Source of the DNA: Halomonas llamarensis
GTDB taxonomy: Bacteria; Pseudomonadota; Gammaproteobacteria; Pseudomonadales; Halomonadaceae
Direction: 5' to 3'
Assembly (NCBI RefSeq): GCF_023555005.1
Contig: NZ_JAMJPJ010000030.1
Location: 1 to 42,046 of the forward strand
Length of the DNA: 42,046 nucleotides
Shown: in pieces, positions 34,337 to 42,046 of the stretch
Layout of the letters: each line of letters starts with the position of its first letter
Numbering within the stretch: position 1 is the first letter of the stretch
Made by a program: the position numbers and the translations under genes
Notes under the pieces: generated by a model
What the model saw: the letters and a program-made list of their open reading frames with translations, nothing else
Databases searched by the model: none
Told to the model about the DNA's origin: nothing

Positions 34337-35373
34337 TGCCGAGATGATCGGTCTTGGGGCGTGGCTTCCTTGTCGAGCCGCTTGATCTGCCGCCAAAGGT
34401 CCTGACGCAGGTCGGCCATTTTGGGTTGCTCTTCTTCCGTAAAGGCGACAGGGCGACACAAGCGTTGAGCGCGTAGCCCTAACCGGGCACTCAGCAAACC
34501 GGTGGCCAGGCCCTGGCCCGCCCGAGCGGAAAGCCTGCCTGCCAGATCCAACGAGAGCATGTCCATACTCGCATCGGTGGCCAATTCACTGGCACCGGCA
34601 AACACCATGTTATGTAGCACATGGCGGAACAGCCGTAGCCGACTGGCGTAGCCAAGCTCCAACCCATACAGGCGACATAACCTGTCGACCATGGCCAGGC
34701 TGCGCCAGGCCACCAGGGCCATATCCACCAGAGTCAGCGGGCTGACGGCGATCATGAGGGCGGTTTCGCCCGACATGCGGGTAATCAGGCGTTGTGCTTC
34801 GCGGTCGCGTGGTGCCAGCAGGTGGTAGCGCAACAGCGTCTGTATCTCTTCACCGCTATGGTGGGGCTGGCAGGCACGCTGAAAGGCCAGCCAGTGTGGA
34901 TCATCATCGCTGAGTTTCAGCTGGCGCTTCAGCTGCTCTGCCATGGCCTGAGCCTGTTTGCTTGAGCGTTGTGGCAATTCCGCCAGGTCATGACGCAGCT
35001 GATCATGGTGCTTCAAACGGCGCAGGCGGCCAAGCTCTTTCAACAGCGACATCCCGCCCAGGCCAATCAGGCTAATGCCGAACAGCTGCCAGACCATCGT
35101 CATCCACTGGGATTGGGAAAGTGCTTCTGGAATCCCGGTGACAAGCTCGACAGTACCCAGGGTGGCGCCACCCGCCAGGGCAAACATCAGCCCCCAGCGA
35201 CGTTTGCGCGGTGTGCCGAGGCTTTTGTCGGGCAGGGCTTTTACGTCTGCCTGAGCCAGCGGCTGGTGTGACTGGGTAGCGGCGAAGTGTTCACTTTGGC
35301 GCAGGTGGGGTTCTGACGCAGGGGAAGGGGTTTCTTCTGACGTGAAATCCTGGCGCGGTTGAGGGTGGCTCAT
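34333..35373 (-). CDS. ycjF: YcjF/DUF697-family inner-membrane protein
   Basis: 346 residues; E. coli YcjF is about 353. The first 75 residues are polar and end in PRKRRWG. Two membrane segments follow (LMFALAGGATLGTVELVTGI, about 60-80, and MVWQLFGISLIGLGGMSLL, about 92-110). The C-terminal DUF697 region includes ETALMIAVSPLTLVDMALVAWRS. It is the usual partner of YcjX and overlaps it by four bases. The family is stress-linked in E. coli through the Psp neighbourhood, but its biochemical role is unknown. Confidence 0.87.
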   Translation of the reverse strand: MSHPQPRQDFTSEETPSPASEPHLRQSEHFAATQSHQPLAQADVKALPDKSLGTPRKRRWGLMFALAGGATLGTVELVTGIPEALSQSQWMTMVWQLFGISLIGLGGMSLLKELGRLRRLKHHDQLRHDLAELPQRSSKQAQAMAEQLKRQLKLSDDDPHWLAFQRACQPHHSGEEIQTLLRYHLLAPRDREAQRLITRMSGETALMIAVSPLTLVDMALVAWRSLAMVDRLCRLYGLELGYASRLRLFRHVLHNMVFAGASELATDASMDMLSLDLAGRLSARAGQGLATGLLSARLGLRAQRLCRPVAFTEEEQPKMADLRQDLWRQIKRLDKEATPQDRSSRQ

Positions 35374-36773
35374 ATCAGTTTATCTCCTATTAACCAGTCG
35401 ATGGCTGCGTCCATGCGGATGTGCGAGAGTGCTTCGCTTTCCGCTGGCATCGGCCGGAAACTGGGGAAATCAAAGCCCTGCTGTTGCCAGAAATCGGGTT
35501 TCGGTAAGCGGTTGGGCACGTCGCCTGGATAGACCAGCACGTCTTCACCTTCCAGGGTGGTGCCTTTTAGCGCGGGCATGCGCTTACCTTCGTGGGCGAC
35601 TTCTCTGGCCTCGGTGGCGCGGATGGCCGCCAGCGACAGCGCCTTGACCGGAATGTCAGCGAAACGCAGGTCTTTTAGCGGCTCGGAAAGTAACGCTTCG
35701 AGCAGTTGCACGAGGTTGGCGTGTTGGTCAGGCGTTACATGGTCAGCCTTGGTTGCGGCGATGGCGAGACGGTCAATCTTGGGCGCAAACAAGCGAGTGA
35801 GCAGGCTGCGTTTGCCATAATCGAAGCTTTGCATCAGCTGGCGCAGCGCCGTAGACAGGTCTTCAAAGCGTTCAGGCCCTGCGTTTAGCGCCCCCAGGAC
35901 GTCAACCAGTACAATCTGGCGATCAAAACGACGGAAATGGTCACGATAAAAGGGCTGTACCACTTGCTGTTGGTAATAGCGAAAACGTGCCGCCAGGGTG
36001 GCGTAAATACTGGTGTCGGGCAGCGCGTCGAGAACCTCTTTTGGCGTGCTTAATTCAGGCAGCGGAAAAAACTGCAGTACCGGGGCGCCTTCTAACTCGC
36101 CTGGCAGAAGAAAGCGGCCCGGCTGTAAATCCGAAAAGCCGGCTTTTTTCGCTCGCCGAAGCCCCTGGGCATAGGCATCGGCAAGGGTTGCCAGTTTTGC
36201 TTCATCCGCCTCGGCGGCAGGGTCGAGCTGTTCAACTTCGGCCAGCCATTCGTGAAACAGGGCCTGCCGATGAGGCCCCTGGTGCTGTGCCTGGGCTTGG
36301 CTCCAGCTATAAAAATCGTGCTGGAGCAGGGGAAGATCCAGCAACCATTCGCCCGGATAGTCGAACAGGTCCAGAGTGAGATGGGCAATGTCAGGGCTGA
36401 ACCAGCCTTGCTGCGCTGGGCGATAGCGCAGTTGTAAGCGTAGTTCACTAATGCCGCGTGTCGGTTCTGGCCAGCGTGGCGGCGTATCACGCAGTGCCGC
36501 CATGCCAGGGTCGTAGGGAAAACGCGGTACGCCAAGATCGGGTTGGCTCAACCGCTGTGCGCCAAGTAAACGGCCTTCACGGGCAACAGGAAGCAGATCC
36601 AGCTGCGCTTCCACGCCTGCGTGGCGAAGCTGGTTGACCAATGACGTCAGAAACGCCGTTTTGCCCGCCTGGGATAGCCCGGTAATGGCCAGTCGTAGCT
36701 GGCGGTCACGGGTGCGCTCCATCAGGTTAGTGAGCTCTCGGCCAAGGCGTTCACGGTTGAACGTTGATTGCAT
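35370..36773 (-). CDS. ycjX: YcjX-family P-loop NTPase (DUF463)
   Basis: 467 residues, near the family's usual 465. The P-loop is GLSQAGKTAFLTSLVNQL near residue 33, and other nucleotide-binding parts include LTLDLFDYPGEWLLDLPLL (Asp-rich switch) and IAATKADHVTP (NKxD-like TKAD). It is probably a GTPase or ATPase acting at the membrane with YcjF. AGGAG lies before the start at 36773. No psp genes are in the window. Confidence 0.9.
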   Translation of the reverse strand: MQSTFNRERLGRELTNLMERTRDRQLRLAITGLSQAGKTAFLTSLVNQLRHAGVEAQLDLLPVAREGRLLGAQRLSQPDLGVPRFPYDPGMAALRDTPPRWPEPTRGISELRLQLRYRPAQQGWFSPDIAHLTLDLFDYPGEWLLDLPLLQHDFYSWSQAQAQHQGPHRQALFHEWLAEVEQLDPAAEADEAKLATLADAYAQGLRRAKKAGFSDLQPGRFLLPGELEGAPVLQFFPLPELSTPKEVLDALPDTSIYATLAARFRYYQQQVVQPFYRDHFRRFDRQIVLVDVLGALNAGPERFEDLSTALRQLMQSFDYGKRSLLTRLFAPKIDRLAIAATKADHVTPDQHANLVQLLEALLSEPLKDLRFADIPVKALSLAAIRATEAREVAHEGKRMPALKGTTLEGEDVLVYPGDVPNRLPKPDFWQQQGFDFPSFRPMPAESEALSHIRMDAAIDWLIGDKLI

Positions 36774-36800
36774 CTGGCTTGGCTCCTTTTATGGTCACTA

Positions 36801-37001
36801 TCATGCGCCGCTGTGGCGCAGCGATTGCACCAGTTGGTATAGCATGGGCAGAGTGGCAATCAGAAAGCCAATAACAGCCACCGCGTAGCCTGGCCAGCGG
36901 CGTGCCATTTTCTGCGCCATTGTCAGCCCGATCAGGCAGACCACCATGCCAAACAGGTTGAAGACCAGCGTTGCGGCTTCAAGCCAGAGCTGAGGGTTCA
37001 T
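36801..37001 (-). CDS. Small membrane protein, 66 residues
   Basis: Two hydrophobic segments are visible: LVFNLFGMVVCLIGLTMA near residue 12 and PGYAVAVIGFLIATLPMLYQLV near 37, separated by a basic loop (QKMARRW). AAGGA lies upstream of ATG 37001 at a somewhat long distance. It starts the short minus-strand run ahead of ycjX, 28 bases away, and may be cotranscribed. I do not recognise a named family. Confidence 0.55.
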   Translation of the reverse strand: MNPQLWLEAATLVFNLFGMVVCLIGLTMAQKMARRWPGYAVAVIGFLIATLPMLYQLVQSLRHSGA

Positions 37002-37134
37002 TGATGCGTTGTCCTTGTTGCCAGGATTTGTCGAACATTGTTGAGCACATTAACACCTGCAAGATGAATCGGGGGTGAATGACACAAGCCCCGTGTTCAT
37101 CGCTTTGTTCTCTGACGACGAATGGCCTTTGCCA

Positions 37135-38004
37135 TCATGCGCGGCTGAGTGTTGTCCCGAGTACATGTTGAGCACCCGGCACGAGCCACACCGGGTCTAG
37201 CCGGGTGTTGGCGGCTTCCACGCAAATAAAGTGGCGGGCGTCTTCCGTCGACGTATCCGCGGGCGGTTCGCTGCCTGGGTGCCACACCACCGTGGAGTCG
37301 CTGTCGTGCTTGGCAATACGCAAAGTGCGCTCGCCATCGTTGAGCAAAACGGGCGTGTTACTGTGGTAGATACGGTCAATAGGGCCATGGATCGCCAGTA
37401 TGCCTTGCTGCTCTGCTTCAGCGAAGCCGCGGTGCTTGTCGAGATACCGCGCGCCGACGAGCCCTTCTAAGCGGCATTGCCCAATCTCATCGACCGCAAG
37501 GTAGCTGTGCAGGGCTGCGCTAATTTTGACCGGTGTTTCGCCGCTGTTTTCACTTACGATTTCAACGTGAAGGCGTTTGGCATTGGCCTGAATGACGGCA
37601 CGAACATTCAATTGGCTATGTAGCCGAGTTTCCGGTGAGAGGTGGGCTTCAATGCCTTCTTCGTGCTCGTCAACGGCATCTAAGCGCCAAGGCGCGAGGC
37701 GCGCCAAACCATGGAAAGGCCCGCTGCGATCATCGCTCTCATCAGCGTAGCGTTCGTCGCCAAACCAAGGCCAGCATAGCGGAATACCGCCGCGAATGGC
37801 ACTCGGTAGTGTTTTCGGTGTGGACGTCATCCATAGCCAGCTGCGCTCGCCTTTAGGCGCAAAGTGCACAACTTGGGCACCTTGTCGGGCAATAATCAGC
37901 TGGCCCCAGGGTTGGTTAAAAAGCACCAGTTCACGCGCTTCCCAGGTAATGGTTTGTTGGCCTTGAGTGGCGTGAAGTTGTTGATGGAGCGAGTCTGGGA
38001 TCAT
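37135..38004 (-). CDS. D-hexose-6-phosphate mutarotase (YeaD-like)
   Basis: Aldose-1-epimerase-fold enzyme of 289 residues that interconverts alpha and beta glucose-6-phosphate. Landmarks: QGAQVVHFAPKGERSWLWMT, AIRGGIPLCWPWFG, GPFHGLARLAPW with the catalytic-region His, and the late HFICVEAANT. The frame is open 30 codons upstream, but AGGAAGG sits just before ATG 38004 and the homologous N-terminus begins there. It is divergent from the GlsB-like gene. The link to the glucose importer 20 kb away is functional only. Confidence 0.85.
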   Translation of the reverse strand: MIPDSLHQQLHATQGQQTITWEARELVLFNQPWGQLIIARQGAQVVHFAPKGERSWLWMTSTPKTLPSAIRGGIPLCWPWFGDERYADESDDRSGPFHGLARLAPWRLDAVDEHEEGIEAHLSPETRLHSQLNVRAVIQANAKRLHVEIVSENSGETPVKISAALHSYLAVDEIGQCRLEGLVGARYLDKHRGFAEAEQQGILAIHGPIDRIYHSNTPVLLNDGERTLRIAKHDSDSTVVWHPGSEPPADTSTEDARHFICVEAANTRLDPVWLVPGAQHVLGTTLSRA

Positions 38005-38028
38005 GAGCCTTCCTGTGGTTGGGATATC

Positions 38029-38118
38029 AACGAGTGCTCTGTGCAGTATGCTATGGTAGAGCAAGCACGTTAACGAGGTAAAACGTAACGTCAACGAGAT
38101 AGCACGTAGGTCAACGAG
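38029..38118 (+). repeat. Phased AACGAG hexamers upstream of the GlsB-like gene
   Basis: AACGAG begins at 38029, 38072, 38093 and 38113, spacings of 43, 21 and 20 bases, or about two helical turns per unit. The last three lie in degenerate 20-21 base tandem repeats that run up to the ribosome site. Confidence 0.5.
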
Positions 38119-38135
38119 AACACGAGGAGACCGTT

Positions 38136-38381
38136 ATGGGCTTTATTGCATGGCTAATTATTGGCGGCCTGGCAGGTTGGATTGCCGGGAATATTATGCG
38201 CGGAGGCGGCTTTGGCATACTAGGTAACATTGGCGTTGGGGTCGTGGGTGCTGTCCTCGGCGGCTTTCTATTTGGCCTTTTAGGCTTGCAATCAGGGGGC
38301 TTTATTGGTTCGTTGGTTACGGCGATTGTCGGCGCTGTCGTGCTTTTATGGGTCATCAGTAAGGTGAAACAATCCGGCTGA
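38136..38381 (+). CDS. GlsB/YeaQ/YmgE-family small membrane protein
   Basis: 81 residues, almost entirely hydrophobic and glycine-rich with three membrane segments (FIAWLIIGGLAGWIAGNIM, ILGNIGVGVVGAVLGGFLFG, FIGSLVTAIVGAVVLLWVI). This is the transglycosylase-associated or GlsB family, often stress-induced, whose function is unclear. GAGGAGA lies before ATG 38136. A strong terminator follows. Confidence 0.88.
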   Translation: MGFIAWLIIGGLAGWIAGNIMRGGGFGILGNIGVGVVGAVLGGFLFGLLGLQSGGFIGSLVTAIVGAVVLLWVISKVKQSG

Positions 38382-38402
38382 TCGTTTAGCTAAAAATGCC
38401 AG

Positions 38403-38442
38403 AAAACGCCACCGTTGGGTAAAACCGGGCGGTGGCGTTTTT
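38403..38442 (+). terminator. Rho-independent terminator after the GlsB-like gene
   Basis: Perfect 12-base arms A4CGCCACCG (38403-38414) and CGGTGGCGT4 (38430-38441) with a 15-base loop and a T run; usable from either strand. Confidence 0.85.
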
Positions 38443-38522
38443 GGCTGGCGGTGTGGTGGGTTACACTATGTCGCTTATGCTGGCCAGCCAGGTCAGTCGC
38501 CGGATCATAGTTGAGGTGTCTT

Positions 38523-40985
38523 TTGGTCGATGCGTTACGTGCTTGGTGGGCACAACAGCTGGTGCTATGCGATTGGGCGTTTACCCCACACCCGCTAGCG
38601 CTTGATGCCGGGGCGGCAGAGCAGCAGCTTTTGCAACAGGGAATTACCCACCGCGGTGAGCTTACCGAGCAACTGCTAGAAGCCGCCGGTGCGCCACCCG
38701 AACAGGCGGACCAACTGCTTGGCGCCCTTGAGTGGGCTGCTTTAGCCGGTGCAGCCGGGTGGCTTGACAAGCCCCAAGCCGAAGCGTGGGCGCAGTGCGT
38801 GATCGCGCGTATTGCGCATGAGTTCAGCGACTTTCGCGCTTGGCTGAGCGCGTGTCGCCAAGCGCTAAGTGCATCTGGCTGGCAATCGGGGGCGGATGAT
38901 CGGTTCGTGGAGGCTTACCAAGCCCTAGCCACGCTAGAAGCTGAAGAAGAAGGCGTAACTTGGGAGCAGATGTGTATTGCCCTAGGTGATTCGCCTAGGG
39001 CGCCACTTTGGCCCGAGCAGCCTGAGGCGCAAAGCTATCGTTTGTGTGCGCTCTCGCGGCCCGTGATCAGCTACCCGGCAAGGGCTGCCGACTGGCCGGA
39101 TGCAGGGTCTTGGCTCGCTAAGGTTTGGCAGGTCAATGACCGTGATGCGCTATTGACGGCCATGCTGTGGCTCAGTGCGCAAGGCGAGCGCCAGCGCTGG
39201 GATATCGATGCCCGCCAACTCGTAGAGATGGACCGTGCTCAGCGTGAGGAATGGCAGCGCAGCGTGCTACCCGAGGCGCCCCATGCGGTGGTGCTCGCCA
39301 CCTTCGTCACTCAAGGCGAGCCGTTAGAGTGGGCCGCCTGGGATTGGCTGCGCTTAGCCGAACTTGCCTGGGCAGGTGCGTGCTGTGGCTATCTTTCCCA
39401 GCAGGAGGCGGATCATTTTGCGGCACACGCCGCGGAGCTGGTGAGTCGTCGCTACCACGACTGGCAGGCCGTCATGACGAGCTACGTACGCGGGCTAAGC
39501 CTGTTTGACGGCGTGGATCGTCGGGCGGCAACGCCGCTTAAACGCGAGCGTGTTCTTCTGCATAGCGCGCATAGCCCATGGCGAGTGGCGATTGCAGAGC
39601 TCCTTGACGACTCGACCCGTGATGCATCACACGCGGCGCTTCTTGAGTGGCGGGGATCTGCTTACCATTGGTTACTGGCGCTCGTCGGCGTGCGTGAGCC
39701 TGAAGCGATGCTGAGACAAGGTAAAACCGTTGTCGCGCTCCCTGAAGCGCGGCGTATGGAGGCTGCGCACTTTCTTCAGGAGACACTGGGGTTTCATGCC
39801 GATGAAGGGGCGGTGGCGATGGGGCGTTATTGGTTGCCCGCGCAGGCCCATCATCTTAATCAGCTGGCAGCGGATGCGGCCTATAATGTTTGGCCGCCGC
39901 AGCAAACGTCCTTTGGCCAGCCGTCACCCGAGCTTTTGCAGGAGCGCCAGCAACTAAAAAATGCGAGTCGTCACGCCGCGACCATTCATATGGCAGAGAA
40001 ATTTGCCTTCTATTTACATATGGCCCTCGACAGCCAGCTGTTTGAATATGATGCGTTAATGGATTATGCCAGCGCGATGCAAAGTAGTCTCTGCCGCTTT
40101 TACCCCCATGCTAAGTCGCTACTAAACGCATGGCTTGCGTGGGAGCGCTGTCTGCCTGAACCTGAGCATGAGTCGCTTGCACACGAAATTGCGTGGCATT
40201 TAGAAGATCCTGGCAGCCTTTTTCATTGGCTTGATTGGCGTCCCGGCGAGTGGCGCGAACCGGGCTTGCGTCCTTCTTTGACGCATTTTACCGCCATGGC
40301 GCTGACAGGGCCGCTAAATAGCGCGGCGTGGAGCCAGCCTCAGCCCGAAAGCCCACGAGAAAAAAGCGAGATTGCCGAATGGGTCGAGAGCCACTACCAG
40401 CTCCACCGGGCTGATGAGCTTAAGGACTTCATCAACTACATGATGGATGCCGGGGATCGTCAGGAATATCAGATCAATTACGCGCCATATACCCTCAATC
40501 AACAGCGTCTGGAAGAAGAAATCGCGATTATCGAGACGGGCGAGTGCGGCGTGGAAGAGCGCCAGCACCTTGCGCGGTTAGAGCGCGTCCGTGACAACGA
40601 GGATGGCTGTAATACCTTGGATATGGCTGCATGGGATATGGCCCAGGTGGTTGATTTAGCCATTGCGGGGCGACAGCTAGAGTGGCTGACGCAAACGCAG
40701 TTTGCCCAGGTATTGGATCGCGTTTACGCGCTAGCAGCCAAGCACTACAGCGGTTGGCAAGCCTATGCGGAAGGCATGTATGCCGGCTTCTCGTTTTTTA
40801 TGGGCGAAACACCTGAGCGCGAAAGTTTTCTTGCGGGTTTGCGTCAAGCCCTGGTGGCGTGGATGTGTGCCGCACCGCTACTGGCCGGACCGTGGGCGAG
40901 CTTGGATTTCCCCGGTAACAAACCGCGTCATTTTGCGCCGCTGCATATCGATACCCTGCCCGGTGATCGACGGACACTGCACTGA
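38523..40985 (+). CDS. Large protein with three DUF1266-like repeats
   Basis: About 820 residues, cytoplasmic by appearance, mainly helical and very rich in Trp, Ala and Leu, with no signal peptide. Three segments share a pattern of GxL, QA, then Y or F, W, then G, S, F, G. They cover about 66-135 (AGAAGWLDKPQAEAWAQ), 274-331 (CCGYLSQQEADHFAAHAAEL, YHDWQA, GLSLFDG) and 703-782 (LEWLTQTQFAQVLDRVYAL, YSGWQA, GFSFFMG). Each looks like the core of DUF1266, a domain usually found once in E. coli YbeU/YbeR-type proteins of about 235 residues. No catalytic motif is evident. The start is uncertain: TTG 38523 has GAGGTG four bases before it, while TTG 38511 lacks a site. It is followed by 75 bases of non-coding sequence and then the NlpC gene. 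Confidence 0.7.
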   Translation: MVDALRAWWAQQLVLCDWAFTPHPLALDAGAAEQQLLQQGITHRGELTEQLLEAAGAPPEQADQLLGALEWAALAGAAGWLDKPQAEAWAQCVIARIAHEFSDFRAWLSACRQALSASGWQSGADDRFVEAYQALATLEAEEEGVTWEQMCIALGDSPRAPLWPEQPEAQSYRLCALSRPVISYPARAADWPDAGSWLAKVWQVNDRDALLTAMLWLSAQGERQRWDIDARQLVEMDRAQREEWQRSVLPEAPHAVVLATFVTQGEPLEWAAWDWLRLAELAWAGACCGYLSQQEADHFAAHAAELVSRRYHDWQAVMTSYVRGLSLFDGVDRRAATPLKRERVLLHSAHSPWRVAIAELLDDSTRDASHAALLEWRGSAYHWLLALVGVREPEAMLRQGKTVVALPEARRMEAAHFLQETLGFHADEGAVAMGRYWLPAQAHHLNQLAADAAYNVWPPQQTSFGQPSPELLQERQQLKNASRHAATIHMAEKFAFYLHMALDSQLFEYDALMDYASAMQSSLCRFYPHAKSLLNAWLAWERCLPEPEHESLAHEIAWHLEDPGSLFHWLDWRPGEWREPGLRPSLTHFTAMALTGPLNSAAWSQPQPESPREKSEIAEWVESHYQLHRADELKDFINYMMDAGDRQEYQINYAPYTLNQQRLEEEIAIIETGECGVEERQHLARLERVRDNEDGCNTLDMAAWDMAQVVDLAIAGRQLEWLTQTQFAQVLDRVYALAAKHYSGWQAYAEGMYAGFSFFMGETPERESFLAGLRQALVAWMCAAPLLAGPWASLDFPGNKPRHFAPLHIDTLPGDRRTLH

Positions 40986-41084
40986 GTGATAAAGAACGGG
41001 CGTTAAGTCAAGCTCGCCAAATCCATCGTCTTTCGCTTATAGTGATGGTCCTGTCTTACGTTGACTCATAACGAGGTTAATCGC

Positions 41085-41708
41085 ATGGGTGCGTTGACGC
41101 TCTCAGCCAAATTTTCTACCGCGGCGCTGTGTGTGGCCGTTTTAATGCTCTCGGGTTGTGCTGGCTCAGGTCAGCGCCACGCTGAACCGCCGGAAGACTA
41201 TTTTGCTCGACAATTGCCGGGTATGCCGGGTAGCGGTAATGCCTTGATGTCGCCGGTCGATAATCCCGTGGCACAACTGCGTAGCCTGCAGACACCGCCA
41301 CCGGCGCTGATTCGCCAAGCACTGCTGGAACAGCACAAAAGCTGGGCGGGAACGCCCTATCGTTTAGGCGGAGAGTCAGCGCGGGGTATCGACTGCTCGG
41401 CGCTCGTGCAGCAGGTGTACCAGGATACGTTTGACTTAGAGCTTCCGCGCTCCACCTATGGACAAGTCAAAGAGGGGCGCGAGATCGACCGCCAAGCGTT
41501 ACAGGCAGGCGATCTGGTGTTCTTCCGTCCTCCTGGCCCATATCAGCACGTGGGTGTTTACATTGGAGATGGCCGCTTTTTACACGCCTCCACGTCTCAG
41601 GGCGTGACCATATCGCGCTTAGACAATCGCTACTGGCAACGGTACTACTGGCAATCCCGCCGCACACTGGAAACCACCCACGTCGCCCAGCTAAGCCGCA
41701 CACTCTAG
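41085..41708 (+). CDS. NlpC/P60-family lipoprotein endopeptidase
   Basis: Cell-wall cysteine peptidase of 207 residues, like MepS/NlpC, cleaving peptide bonds in peptidoglycan. The signal peptide ends in the lipobox LMLSGC, so it is a lipoprotein; the residues after Cys are AGSGQ, which suggests outer-membrane sorting. The NlpC/P60 domain spans about 85-200 with Cys104 in GIDCSALVQQVY and His155 in PYQHVGVYIGDG. ATG 41085 has AGG eight bases before it and opens directly into the signal peptide; TTG 41061 is a worse start. Confidence 0.9.
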   Translation: MGALTLSAKFSTAALCVAVLMLSGCAGSGQRHAEPPEDYFARQLPGMPGSGNALMSPVDNPVAQLRSLQTPPPALIRQALLEQHKSWAGTPYRLGGESARGIDCSALVQQVYQDTFDLELPRSTYGQVKEGREIDRQALQAGDLVFFRPPGPYQHVGVYIGDGRFLHASTSQGVTISRLDNRYWQRYYWQSRRTLETTHVAQLSRTL

Positions 41709-41747
41709 CCGCACGATAAGCTGGGGGTGTCCAATCACAGGATTAGC

Positions 41748-41942
41748 ATGATTGAAGCCAAATCGCCCGCTTGGTGGCGCGCTACCGTAGCGCTTTGCTT
41801 GGGTTCTTTATTGGTTTTTATTAATCTTTATGCGCCACAACCTCTACTACCGGAGTTAAAGCAAGTTTACGGTGTCTCAACGCTTGGCGTGAGTTTGATC
41901 ATGTCGGTCTCGACGCTCTCGCTAGGGCGTGTTGACGTTTGA
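41748..41942 (+). pseudogene. MFS transporter (YnfM-like), truncated by an IS
   Basis: The N-terminal 59 or so residues read like the first membrane helix and loop of YnfM-type permeases (VALCLGSLLVFINLYAPQPL, then LPELKQVYGVSTLGVSLIM). The frame then leaves the family at about 41925 and ends at 41942 inside the insertion sequence. AGGA precedes ATG 41748; a GTG at 41727 is an alternative start. The rest of the gene would lie beyond the element, outside the window. Confidence 0.7.
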
Positions 41943-42046
41943 TCGAAGATGATTTGGCAGGATAGGGGCAAGCTCGCAGAATAGAGGTTCTCACGCCAAC
42001 AAACTGCGAGCTTGCGATGCCCCGACAAATGCTCACGGATGAACAC
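41925..42046 (+). mobile_element. IS5-family element, left end
   Basis: The left end begins near GGGCGTGTTGACG at about 41925. A CTAG or TA at 41922-41925 is a candidate target duplication, but the other end is not visible. A 12-base inverted repeat (41968-41979 with 42004-42015) lies immediately before the transposase start. Confidence 0.65.
42017..42046 (+). CDS. IS5-family transposase, first 10 codons
   Basis: ATG 42017 opens MPRQMLTDEH, the usual N-terminus of IS5-family transposases, and runs off the window edge. Confidence 0.65.
   Translation, partial: MPRQMLTDEH

Noticed and set aside
1..42046. CRISPR arrays, tRNA or rRNA genes
   Set aside because: No regularly spaced direct repeats with spacers and no cloverleaf or rRNA-like stretch were noticed on either strand by eye.

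Overview
The window looks like a chromosomal segment of a moderately GC-rich marine or halophilic gammaproteobacterium, most likely in or near the Halomonadaceae. This rests on the combination of an RNase II gene, a NagR/NagA/NagB-II/NagF/NagE GlcNAc PTS operon, a Pseudomonas-type GltR-GtrS/GtsABCD glucose uptake locus and ycjX-ycjF. The assignment is from gene content only.

Layout. (1) 1-2.1 kb: the probable 3' end of a group II intron, then exoribonuclease II on the minus strand. (2) 2.3-9.6 kb: a plus-strand GlcNAc operon (regulator, deacetylase, SIS-type deaminase, EIIA-HPr-EI fusion, EIICB permease) closed by a terminator. (3) 9.6-11.9 kb: a small graveyard with a hypothetical gene, a VapBC45-like toxin-antitoxin pair whose toxin has an in-frame stop, a broken P2-type phage gpD tail gene, and the last 50-odd codons of a GH20 hexosaminidase. 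(4) 12.0-19.5 kb: a HAD phosphatase, then a two-component system leading into a glucose ABC importer. (5) About 19.6-32.9 kb: a foreign-looking island with a five-gene, tightly coupled plus-strand operon (iterative type I PKS, alpha-oxoamine synthase, MMPL/RND exporter, LolA-like periplasmic protein, outer-membrane barrel) and a convergent LysR regulator. (6) 32.9-34.2 kb: a complete but dead ISAs1-family element with 10-base target duplications, sitting in a BCCT transporter remnant. (7) 34.2-41.7 kb: ycjF, ycjX, a small membrane protein, a hexose-6-phosphate mutarotase, a GlsB/YeaQ protein, a large DUF1266-like repeat protein and an NlpC/P60 lipoprotein. (8) The right edge: an MFS gene cut by an IS5-family element.

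The most notable system is the island. The PKS carries KS-AT-DH-(degenerate ER)-KR-ACP and no thioesterase. The next gene is a PLP-dependent alpha-oxoamine synthase, so decarboxylative condensation with an amino acid is the natural chain-release step. This would give a long-chain alpha-amino ketone, and with no working ER the chain should keep its double bonds. The RND permease, LolA-like carrier and barrel then form a plausible route to the outer membrane. Product and localisation are inference; the domains and operon structure are read directly. Base composition shifts sharply inside the first and last genes of the operon, which suggests recombination within the cluster. Both edges show scars: a host terminator cut in half on the left, and a BCCT gene cut by an IS21-like end on the right.
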